A DNA stretch of 30,368 bases. Source: CAYNYI01 sp964401455 (GTDB lineage: Bacteria; Fibrobacterota; OXYB2-FULL-49-7; CAYNYI01). The position numbers and the translations under genes were made by a program. A model generated the notes under the pieces. It worked only from the letters and a program-made list of their open reading frames with translations. It was not told where the DNA came from and did not search any database. Location of the stretch: NCBI GenBank assembly GCA_964401455.1, contig CAYNYI010000025.1, positions 1 to 30,368 on the forward strand, in the 5' to 3' direction. Positions 1 to 6,590 of the stretch are shown piece by piece; position 1 is the first letter of the stretch; every line of letters begins with the position of its first letter.

Positions 1-908
1 CCTTTTTCTGCCCAGAAGGTAAAAATACTCAGCATTTCGTTCCATAGGGCCTCATAATCATCACAGAAGAAATTGAAAGGAATTATATCTTCATAAACCT
101 TGGGAGGATTTACCGCACATTTTATTGTACCGTCTTTCTCATGAAAGAACCACTCGGGATGTTCCTTTAAATAGGGATGGTCCGGTGAACAGGTGTGTGC
201 TATATCCAAAGCCACTTCCAGACCCGCCTTTTTTACCGCGGAATTAAACCTCTCAAAGTCTTTGAGTGTCCCGAGAGATGGTTCTACAGCTTTGTGTCCG
301 CCGGCCTCATTACCGATAGCATACGGGCATCCCGGATCATTAATAGAACATACCGGGTTATTATTAGGGCCCTTTCTTTTAGTCCGGCCTATAGGATGTA
401 TCGGAGTCAAATAAATTACATCAAAGCCCAGCTCTGTTATATAAGGAATACGCTTTTCCATATCCTTAAAGGTGGCGCTTTCTCCCTCCAGCAGGCCCTG
501 TGAACGCGGCCACATTTCATACCATGACGCGAATCCGGCGGCCTCTCTGTCAACTGAAAGCGGATAGACCGCAGAACGGGTAATTCTTTTCGGATTCTCT
601 TCCGGCCAGGCCTCTATACAAAACTCATGGTATCCCGGCCTGCCTGCAGTTAATGAGCCTTTCCAGCGATCATTATCGAAAAATCCCATGGCTGATTTCT
701 TCCACCGGGAAGCGCCTTCTTCTCTGTAAAGAAGTCTGGCTTCGCATTTTCCGTGCCCTTCCCTGAAAATATCGGCCCAGATATCGATTTTTTCTCCGGT
801 TATTCTTTTAACGGCAAAACGACCGTTAAGAACGGAAGGATAGACGTCTTCAATTACCGCCGACCCCAAAATCTTAGGGCGTTCCTTATTCAATTTTTTT
901 TTCGGCAT
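1..908 (-). CDS. glgE: GlgE, alpha-1,4-glucan:maltose-1-phosphate maltosyltransferase (N-terminal part; runs off left edge)
   Basis: GlgE (GH13 subfamily 3) transfers maltosyl units from alpha-maltose-1-phosphate onto alpha-1,4-glucan chains in the cytoplasm. About 302 residues are visible. The N-terminal domain has IEDVYPSVLNGRFAVKR and GEKIDIWADIFREGHGK, followed by NDRWKGS. The catalytic domain begins with WYEMWPRSQG and continues with GFDVIYLTPIHPIGRTKRKG, EAGGHKAVEPSLGTL and ALDIAHTCSPDHPYLKEHPE, all matching the family in order. The fragment stops at FTFWAEK, shortly before the strand expected to carry the nucleophilic Asp, so catalytic competence cannot be judged here. I chose ATG at 908 because AGGAAA lies about 7 bases upstream of it. 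It overlaps the end of glgM by 19 bases in the -1 frame. Family assignment is confident; the remainder lies outside the window. Confidence 0.93.
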   Translation of the reverse strand, partial: MPKKKLNKERPKILGSAVIEDVYPSVLNGRFAVKRITGEKIDIWADIFREGHGKCEARLLYREEGASRWKKSAMGFFDNDRWKGSLTAGRPGYHEFCIEAWPEENPKRITRSAVYPLSVDREAAGFASWYEMWPRSQGLLEGESATFKDMEKRIPYITELGFDVIYLTPIHPIGRTKRKGPNNNPVCSINDPGCPYAIGNEAGGHKAVEPSLGTLKDFERFNSAVKKAGLEVALDIAHTCSPDHPYLKEHPEWFFHEKDGTIKCAVNPPKVYEDIIPFNFFCDDYEALWNEMLSIFTFWAEK

Positions 909-2116
909 TCGATTATTTCCTGATAATAACTGTGAACATTTTCCGCAATAGATTTCCAGCTGTATCCATCTACTGCCCGTTTCCTTGCGGCTTTACCCAT
1001 TTTCTTTCTTCTATCTTCATCTTTGCAAAGCATATTTACCGCATTTGCCATTGAATGCGAAAAAGCATCCGGCTCTAATGGCTCAAAAGGCGGTTCCTTG
1101 GACTGCGCGACAGGTACTTTCACCCCGGTTACACCTTCAATTATGATCTCACGCATACCTCCGAGATCTCCTGATACAACCGGTGTGCCGCAGGCCATAG
1201 CTTCGAGATTTATTATTCCGAATGGTTCATAAATAGACGGACAACAGAATACGGCGGCTTTAGAATAAAGTTTTATAAGACTCTTTTTACTAAGCATTTT
1301 CTCAATCCATACAACCTTCCTGCCTGCCGCACCGGACTCATAGGCTCTACGAACCTCTTCGGCTATGGCAGGAGTATCGGGAGCACCGGCGCAGAAAAGC
1401 GCCTGAATATCCGGGTCCATATATTTCAAGGCATTTATAAGATGAGTTATACCTTTTTGTCTCGTAACCCGACCGACAAACATCACAAACGGCTTATCGG
1501 GATCAAGTCCCAGATCCGCTGCCTCTTTTGTGCCGTCTTCGGGTTTGTATTCATCTACATCAATTCCGTTTGGAATTACTTTTATCTTATCAGCGGATAT
1601 AGAAAAATTATCCAGAATATCTTTTTTAGTCCCCTCACTTACCGCAATAACACCATCGGCATTTTCAAGTGTATAGCGCTCGGCCCAACTCGAAAAATCG
1701 TATCCGCGTCCGAGCTGGTCCCGCTTCCAGGGCCTGAGGGGCTCAAGAGAATGCGTAGTAACAACAAGAGGAGTCCCGTAGAGAAGCCTGCACATTACAC
1801 CGGCCAGGTGAGTGTACCAGGTATGACAATGAACAATGTCGGCAGAAACGGGGTCAATATTAAACTTAACCGCTTTATCGACAGATTTCAAAGGCGACCT
1901 CAGCTCTTCAGGGGCATTGGAAAAAGCGTTTTTATCCGAATCATAAGCCTTAACCCTTATAGCTCCGTCTTCATTCCCATCCGGGGGCCTCACTCCGAAG
2001 CATCTTACTTCGACAGAACATCGTTTACTGAGCTCTTTAGTAAGATACTCCACATGTATTCCGGCGCCGCCGTAAACATTAGGAGGGTATTCGTTTGTGA
2101 AAAATAAAGTTTTCAA
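890..2116 (-). CDS. glgM: GlgM-type GT4 glucosyltransferase (maltose-1-phosphate synthase / Corynebacterium-type glycogen synthase)
   Basis: A 408-residue GT-B retaining glycosyltransferase (GT4). The start NEYPPNVYGGAGIHVEYL and VEVRCFG are typical of the actinobacterial 'GlgA' family, now known as GlgM, which makes maltose-1-phosphate from ADP-glucose and glucose-1-phosphate. The C-terminal Rossmann domain shows VMFVGRVTRQKGI and the donor-site motif IYEPFGIINLEAMACGTPVV. The GlgE gene directly behind it supports the maltose-1-phosphate role over plain glycogen synthase. The start codon is TTG, and its last bases form a TTGA overlap with the kdsD stop, implying translational coupling. The 3' end contains nine consecutive A's just before the TGA stop (see findings). 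No glgC, glgB or treS is visible in the window. Confidence 0.9.
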   Translation of the reverse strand: MKTLFFTNEYPPNVYGGAGIHVEYLTKELSKRCSVEVRCFGVRPPDGNEDGAIRVKAYDSDKNAFSNAPEELRSPLKSVDKAVKFNIDPVSADIVHCHTWYTHLAGVMCRLLYGTPLVVTTHSLEPLRPWKRDQLGRGYDFSSWAERYTLENADGVIAVSEGTKKDILDNFSISADKIKVIPNGIDVDEYKPEDGTKEAADLGLDPDKPFVMFVGRVTRQKGITHLINALKYMDPDIQALFCAGAPDTPAIAEEVRRAYESGAAGRKVVWIEKMLSKKSLIKLYSKAAVFCCPSIYEPFGIINLEAMACGTPVVSGDLGGMREIIIEGVTGVKVPVAQSKEPPFEPLEPDAFSHSMANAVNMLCKDEDRRKKMGKAARKRAVDGYSWKSIAENVHSYYQEIIECRKKN

Positions 2117-3141
2117 GCTATTCCCGCCTTTAGTATATCATGAATATGTATTGTTCCTTCAGGTTTGCCGGACTTCCCGGTAACAACGAGAGAGGTAATA
2201 GAAAATTCCCGCATAATCGCCAGAGCTTTTACGGCAAGCATTTCCGGCAAAACGGTTTTAGGGGCTTTTTTCCCCTTTAAAAAATCAGCCACTTTTTTAT
2301 CGATGACCCCGTCTTCACCGGAGTCAAGTATTCTTCTCAAATCTCCGTCGGTAATAACCCCCTTCAAAGCACCGTTTGGGGAAGTAACGGCCGTTACCCC
2401 CAGCTTTTTACAGGTCATTTCCATTATAGCCTGCCTTAGTGTACAATCGGAACCTATCTCAGGGTGCTCATCGCCGGTATGCATAAGATCACTTACGGTA
2501 GTTAGCATTCTGGCACCGATACTTCCTCCGGGATGCAAAAGCGCATAGTCTTCCTTCTTAAAGCCTTTGGCCTTCATCAGTGTAACAGCAAGAGCATCGC
2601 CTATTGCCATTGAGACAACAGCGCTGCTCGTAGGCACAAGATTAAAAGGACATGCCTCTTTTACATTTCCATACGCAATGGTAACATCGGAATATTTGGA
2701 CAGCTGACATTTATCATCCGAGGTTATAAGTATTACCGGAGTATTGAATTTTCTAAAGAGGGTAAGAAGCGGCAGAAGATCTTCCCCGCCCCCGCTGTTG
2801 GAAATTATAATAGCCGCGTCCCGCGGGCTTAATATTCCGATGTCTCCGTGAAGCCCCTCGGTAGGGTGAAGGAATGTTGCAGGAGTACCGGTACTTGTAA
2901 GCGTAGTGGATATCTTCCGTGCGATTATTCCTGATTTCCCGAGTCCTGAAACAAGGACATGGCCTTTTATATTAAGGAGTATATCAAATGCCCGCTCAAA
3001 GGAACCGTCTATTTTTGTTAGAAGCCCTGAAAGAGCCTCCTTTTCCCTTTTTATTACCTCCAGGGCTTCGTCAATGACTCTTGCTTTCAGCTTTCCTCCT
3101 CGGGCTCCTCCGGATGAAGCTGATTTTTGAGTGCCTTGCAT
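2113..3141 (-). CDS. kdsD: Arabinose-5-phosphate isomerase KdsD/KpsF (SIS domain plus two CBS domains)
   Basis: Interconverts ribulose-5-phosphate and arabinose-5-phosphate, the first step toward Kdo for lipopolysaccharide, in the cytoplasm. The 342-residue ORF has an SIS domain at about residues 50-190 (GLGKSGIIARK, HPTEGLHGDIG, IISNSGGGEDL, LHPGGSIGARM) and two CBS motifs at about 216-275 (VSDLMHTGDEHP, GVITDGDLRRIL) and 280-340 (SITSLVVTGKSGKPEGTIH). This is the full KdsD layout. The first 19 or so residues (S/G-rich) lie inside the sigma-factor gene and look unlike the family. GGAGGA lies in frame near 3100, so a shorter product from a rare start near residue 18 is possible, but no ATG, GTG or TTG is in frame there. 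It overlaps sigma by 55 bases upstream and glgM by 4 downstream. Confidence 0.92.
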   Translation of the reverse strand: MQGTQKSASSGGARGGKLKARVIDEALEVIKREKEALSGLLTKIDGSFERAFDILLNIKGHVLVSGLGKSGIIARKISTTLTSTGTPATFLHPTEGLHGDIGILSPRDAAIIISNSGGGEDLLPLLTLFRKFNTPVILITSDDKCQLSKYSDVTIAYGNVKEACPFNLVPTSSAVVSMAIGDALAVTLMKAKGFKKEDYALLHPGGSIGARMLTTVSDLMHTGDEHPEIGSDCTLRQAIMEMTCKKLGVTAVTSPNGALKGVITDGDLRRILDSGEDGVIDKKVADFLKGKKAPKTVLPEMLAVKALAIMREFSITSLVVTGKSGKPEGTIHIHDILKAGIA

Positions 3142-3935
3142 CTGAAAAGCTTTCTTAGGGCTTTATTCTTTATCTGCCGCACCCTTTCTCGCGTAAGAGC
3201 CAATTCACGGCCTATTTCCTCCAAAGTATATTCTTTTTCCTCATTAATCCCGTAATACATCCGTATTACTCGTGCTTCCCTGGCGCTAAGCTCATCAAGT
3301 ATCTCGTTGACAGTGCTGCGCATTTCTTTTTTCTCTGCTTCTTCCGCCTGTTTTGCGGGTTCACCGATCAGGTCCATAAGAGTATTTGAGCCTTCCTCTC
3401 CGGTAATACTGCTAAGCGGAAGATCAAGAGAAACAATGCTCGTTTTGTCAATAATGTCTATGATATCCTTTTCATGGTCTTTGAATTCGGGAAGCGAAAT
3501 TGTAGCGTGGAAATCATTTCTATTTTTATCAAGCGCACGCTTGAATTTATTCATAATATTAAGCTTATTAGGTGGTATTTTCATCGTATTGGCCTGATCA
3601 AAAAGGGCCTTCTGAATGGACTGTCTTATCCACCATACCGCATAAGAAATAAATTTTACATTTTTATCGCTGTTGAATTTGCGGGCGGCTTTATAAAGTC
3701 CGAGATTACCCTCATTTATCAAATCAAGAAAAGAAAGACCATTATTTCTGTATTTTCTGGCGACAGAAATAACAAATCGCAGATTGCTCATTACAAGGTC
3801 GTCCAACGCTTTTTTATGAGCCTTTTCGTCTTCCGACTGAATGCGCCTGATTATTTCCTTTTCTTCTTCATCAGAAAGGACCTTATACTTAAGCATGTCC
3901 CGGAAATAATCTCGTTCTATTCTTGAAGTGCCCAT
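3087..3935 (-). CDS. rpoD: Compact RNA polymerase sigma-70 factor (RpoD/SigA-like, no region 1.1)
   Basis: A sigma-70 family promoter-recognition subunit of 282 residues. Region 1.2 is at about 8-40 (LSDEEEKEIIRRIQ). Region 2 follows, with NLRFVISVARKYRNNGLS, FLDLINEGNLGLYKAARKF and FISYAVWWIRQSIQKAL. Region 3 is short and divergent (KIPPNKLNIMNKFKRALDKN, SLDLPLSS). Region 4 has REARVIRMYYGI and the helix-turn-helix YTLEEIGRELALTRERVRQI. Region 1.1 and the long nonconserved insert of proteobacterial RpoD are absent, as in Bacteroidetes-type primary sigma factors. It could be a group 2 sigma instead; the gene symbol is a best guess. The ATG has no Shine-Dalgarno sequence, only AT-rich sequence. 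It heads an operon with kdsD, glgM and glgE. Confidence 0.88.
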   Translation of the reverse strand: MGTSRIERDYFRDMLKYKVLSDEEEKEIIRRIQSEDEKAHKKALDDLVMSNLRFVISVARKYRNNGLSFLDLINEGNLGLYKAARKFNSDKNVKFISYAVWWIRQSIQKALFDQANTMKIPPNKLNIMNKFKRALDKNRNDFHATISLPEFKDHEKDIIDIIDKTSIVSLDLPLSSITGEEGSNTLMDLIGEPAKQAEEAEKKEMRSTVNEILDELSAREARVIRMYYGINEEKEYTLEEIGRELALTRERVRQIKNKALRKLFRCKALKNQLHPEEPEEES

Positions 3936-3969
3936 ATTTAATGATAAAACTTTTTAAAGAGTTATAGCA

Positions 3970-3998
3970 ATTATTTTAATAAATGTACTTTTATTCAA
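3970..3998 (-). promoter_or_regulatory. Candidate sigma-70 promoter for the sigma-kdsD-glgM-glgE operon
   Basis: On the minus strand, TTGAAT (3993-3998) and AATAAT (3970-3975) are separated by 17 bases, 34 bases upstream of the sigma-factor ATG. Each hexamer has imperfect matches to consensus. It abuts the tRNA-Gln terminator hairpin, so initiation would begin just past the previous unit's terminator. Confidence 0.4.
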
Positions 3999-4032
3999 AA
4001 AACAGCGGCCCGTTTTTACGGGCCGCTGTTTT
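3999..4032 (-). terminator. Intrinsic terminator after tRNA-Gln
   Basis: A perfect 15-bp inverted repeat (3999-4013 with 4018-4032) with a TTTT/AAAA loop. The GC-rich core is GCGGCCCG/CGGGCCGC, flanked by A/T runs inside the stem. It begins directly at the 3' end of the tRNA and would also act on transcripts from the other direction. Confidence 0.85.
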
Positions 4033-4103
4033 CTGGGGTACAAGGATTCGAACCTCGACCGACGGAACCAGAATCCGCTGTCCTGCCATTAGACGATACC
4101 CCA
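4033..4103 (-). tRNA. tRNA-Gln (anticodon CTG)
   Basis: Cloverleaf read on the minus strand: acceptor stem TGGGGTA/TACCCCA with discriminator G at 4033, D-arm with GTCTAATGGCAGGAC, anticodon stem GCGGA/TCCGT around the loop TTCTGGT (anticodon CTG, reading CAG), and T-arm with GGTTCGAATCC. About 71 nt. CCA is not encoded, so a CCA-adding enzyme is needed. The terminator hairpin follows with no spacer. Confidence 0.95.
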
Positions 4104-4122
4104 ATCATGCTCTAATATAATT

Positions 4123-4150
4123 TATTTATACTCATTACGGCAAGTGTCAA
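4123..4150 (-). promoter_or_regulatory. Candidate promoter for tRNA-Gln
   Basis: A consensus -35 TTGACA (4145-4150, minus strand) and TAAATA (4123-4128) are 16 bases apart, about 20 bases upstream of the mature tRNA 5' end. The pair sits in the short gap behind the citrate synthase stop, so the tRNA may be transcribed independently or as the tail of the gltA unit. Confidence 0.5.
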
Positions 4151-4156
4151 CGGATA

Positions 4157-5515
4157 CTATTTCTTCCGCTTTGCAAGTGCTGTGTATTTACCGTAATTTT
4201 TAATTCTACGAAGGTTGGGAACATATTTATAGGCAGGTCTGAGTATTCTCTTCCCGGATATTATTTCTTCAAGCCTGTGTGCACACCATCCGGCAACCCT
4301 CGACATTGCAAAAATCGGTGTGTAAATTTCTTTCGGGATGCCCATGCAGTCATAAACAAAGCCTGAGAAAAAATCCACATTGGGGCTTATGGTTTTCTCA
4401 GATTTTTTTATCTTCTGGAAAAGTACGGGCCCTATTTTTTCTACATTAAGATACAGAGACATCTCTTTCTCACGGTTTCTCTCGGAAGCAATCTCGACAG
4501 CCTTTTCCTTCAGAAGTTCGGCCCTCGGATCAGATTTTGTATATACCGCATGTCCAAGCCCGTAAATAAGACCTGTCTTGTCGTATGCTTCTTTCTTTAT
4601 TATTTGTGTCAGATACTGCTTTACTTTAGCAGGGTTTTCCCATTCTGAGACATGTTTTTTTATGTCCTCCATCATGTCCATAACCTCTTTATTTGCGGCT
4701 CCGTGATATTTCCCCTTGAGACTTCCTATCGCAGCGGCTATTGTGCTGTAGGTATCCGTACCGCTCGAAGAAACCACATGAGTAGTAAATGAAGAGTTAT
4801 TACCCCCTCCGTGTTCAGCATGTATTGTCAATGAAAGATCTATAATTTCTTTTTCAAGATCGGTATATGATTTTCCCTGTCTGAGCATATACAGAAAAGC
4901 TTCCGCATGCCCCTTTATTCTTCCGGGAACATCCACAAATTTTGCTTTTTTCTGATATGCGCTTAAATAACTGTAAGCAACCAATGCCGGAAATTTAGCA
5001 ATAATATCAAGACTTTGGTCGAAAATAATTTCGACATCCTGTGAGTCAGGGTTCTTGTCGAAAGAGTAAAGCGCAGAAACGGCCGTCTGGAGCTTATTCA
5101 TTATATTTATTCCAGGCATCCCTTTTATTATGTGTTCTTTTATTGTTTCGGGAATTTTCCGCCTTCTCTGGAGCTCTTCCTGAAAAAGCTCTAATTCCTG
5201 TCTTGTGGGGAGTCTGCCGACAAGAAGAAGAAATACAACCTCCTCATACCCCGATCTTTTCTCGTTTCTGTATCCCTCAACAAGATCTCCTATTTTCAAT
5301 CCGCGGTAACGAAGATCACCGTCTATAGGAAAAACATCCTCGTCTATTTTTTCGAAACCGATTACAGAGGATATTTCGGTTATGCCTACAAGCACACCGC
5401 TGCCGTCCCTGTTTCTGAGGCCTCTTTTTACATTGTACCTGTTATAAAGATCCGGTTTCATTGTATTATGATCTTTTACTTCGCTGACCAGAGAGTGAAT
5501 GAATTTTTTACTCAT
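4157..5515 (-). CDS. gltA: Citrate synthase (citrate/2-methylcitrate synthase family)
   Basis: Condenses acetyl-CoA with oxaloacetate to citrate, the entry to the TCA cycle, in the cytoplasm. All catalytic elements are visible in the 452 residues: HAEHGGGNNSS (His235), YHGAANKEV (His271), YGLGHAVYTKSDPRAELL (His322) and PNVDFFSG (Asp381), followed by the C-terminal arginine region RVAGWCAHRLEE. The sequence resembles the longer citrate/2-methylcitrate branch with an N-terminal extension of about 40 residues rather than the E. coli hexameric type, so some 2-methylcitrate synthase activity cannot be excluded. The ATG is preceded by AAAAGGAAATTT, a good ribosome binding site. It appears monocistronic, with its own promoter. 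Confidence 0.95.
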   Translation of the reverse strand: MSKKFIHSLVSEVKDHNTMKPDLYNRYNVKRGLRNRDGSGVLVGITEISSVIGFEKIDEDVFPIDGDLRYRGLKIGDLVEGYRNEKRSGYEEVVFLLLVGRLPTRQELELFQEELQRRRKIPETIKEHIIKGMPGINIMNKLQTAVSALYSFDKNPDSQDVEIIFDQSLDIIAKFPALVAYSYLSAYQKKAKFVDVPGRIKGHAEAFLYMLRQGKSYTDLEKEIIDLSLTIHAEHGGGNNSSFTTHVVSSSGTDTYSTIAAAIGSLKGKYHGAANKEVMDMMEDIKKHVSEWENPAKVKQYLTQIIKKEAYDKTGLIYGLGHAVYTKSDPRAELLKEKAVEIASERNREKEMSLYLNVEKIGPVLFQKIKKSEKTISPNVDFFSGFVYDCMGIPKEIYTPIFAMSRVAGWCAHRLEEIISGKRILRPAYKYVPNLRRIKNYGKYTALAKRKK

Positions 5516-5560
5516 AAATTTCCTTTTGATAGTTCTTTTTGCAACAAAGAGGGGTCACTA

Positions 5561-5589
5561 AATATATTACATCATAGTACCCATGTCAA
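5561..5589 (-). promoter_or_regulatory. Strong sigma-70-type promoter for gltA
   Basis: On the minus strand a perfect -35 TTGACA (5584-5589) is followed after 17 bases by TATATT (5561-5566), leaving a leader of roughly 40 nt before the gltA ATG at 5515. This is the best promoter in the window and shows that a conventional TTGACA/TATAAT sigma is in use. Confidence 0.75.
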
Positions 5590-5647
5590 GCATATATACC
5601 GAATAAATATTAGCATTTAATGCCCCCCTTATTTTATATTATATAGT

Positions 5648-6574
5648 ATGAGTGATAAAATCAGGACTAAAAGCATGAACATTTCAAAAGCCCTTGAAAA
5701 CTTCGGTAAATATGTGAGACTTGAGAGGAACCAGTCTGAGAACACAGCTGAAGCATACCTTTCAGACCTGACTCAATTCCAGGAATTCATGGGTAAAGAG
5801 ACCTCTCCTGAAGATATCAACAGAAAAAAAATCCGTTCTTTTGTTGCCGGGCTGCATCGGCGGGGGTATTCATCCAAGTCCGTAGCAAGAAAGCTGGCGG
5901 CGGTAAGAGCCTTCACTTCTTTTCTGTGCGTAAAAAAAATTCTTGATAAAAATCCCGCTGTATTGGTACCCTCCCCTAAAACAGATAAAAAGCTCCCGGT
6001 TTTTCTTACTAAAGAAGAAACAAAAAAACTGTCTGACAATTTTGAAAAATCAGACGACCCGGATTATACCCTCATACGTGATTTCACCGCCCTTGAGTTT
6101 CTATATGGAAGCGGACTGAGGGTTTCGGAGCTTTGCGGACTTAAAATGACATCATTTTCTTCAGGCAACAGCGCGGTCAGAGTCAAAGGGAAGGGCCGTA
6201 AAGAAAGAATCGTTCCGCTGACATCGGTCAGTCGAAAAATTCTAAAAGATTATATCGGTGTAAGAGCGTCTTTCCTGAAAGAAGCCGGGCATATCTCCGA
6301 ATGGCTTTTTGTGAATAAAAAAGGCGGAAGGCTTTCCGAGAGGACCATACAGCGTATAGTAAAAAAAAGGCTCGGTGAAGTTTCGAAAGCCCAAAAACTT
6401 TCACCACATGTTCTAAGACATACATTCGCCACGCATCTTCTAAATGCAGGGGCTGATATTTCGGCGGTTAAAGACCTCCTGGGACATGCCAACCTTTCAA
6501 CAACACAGATATATACTCATGTCTCAATAGACAGATTAAAAAAGATTTATTCCCTGGCCCACCCGAGGGCCTGA
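5648..6574 (+). CDS. Tyrosine recombinase XerC/XerD
   Basis: A site-specific recombinase of 308 residues, the usual Xer length, that resolves chromosome dimers at dif with FtsK. The N-terminal SAM-like core-binding domain (about 11-100) contains ENTAEAYLSDLTQFQEF. The catalytic domain has Arg158 (YGSGLRVSELCGL), Lys182 (VKGKGRKERIVPL), His254 and Arg257 (SPHVLRHTFATHLLNAGAD), His280 (DLLGHANLSTTQ) and the nucleophile Tyr289 (IYTHV), so all six residues are present. XerC and XerD cannot be told apart by eye. The ATG at 5648 has no Shine-Dalgarno; TATTAT lies 5 bases upstream of it, suggesting a leaderless message. The internal ATG at residue 10 is an alternative start. No dif-like site or phage genes nearby, so a housekeeping Xer is more likely than an integrase. 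Confidence 0.92.
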   Translation: MSDKIRTKSMNISKALENFGKYVRLERNQSENTAEAYLSDLTQFQEFMGKETSPEDINRKKIRSFVAGLHRRGYSSKSVARKLAAVRAFTSFLCVKKILDKNPAVLVPSPKTDKKLPVFLTKEETKKLSDNFEKSDDPDYTLIRDFTALEFLYGSGLRVSELCGLKMTSFSSGNSAVRVKGKGRKERIVPLTSVSRKILKDYIGVRASFLKEAGHISEWLFVNKKGGRLSERTIQRIVKKRLGEVSKAQKLSPHVLRHTFATHLLNAGADISAVKDLLGHANLSTTQIYTHVSIDRLKKIYSLAHPRA

Positions 6575-6590
6575 CCCGGAGAGAACAGAT

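Noticed and set aside
1442..2107. 221-codon open frame on the plus strand antisense to glgM
   Set aside because: It lies fully inside a well-supported glycosyltransferase, has no ribosome binding site and its translation shows no domain pattern.
5516..5647. Riboswitch or attenuator in the gltA/xer intergenic region
   Set aside because: The sequence is AT-rich, contains the gltA promoter and shows no stable hairpin or recognisable aptamer core.
5648..6574. Tyrosine recombinase as the integrase of a mobile element
   Set aside because: Length and motifs fit housekeeping Xer; no att-like direct repeats, tRNA junction, phage or transfer genes surround it. The tRNA-Gln at 4033 is intact and separated from it by gltA.
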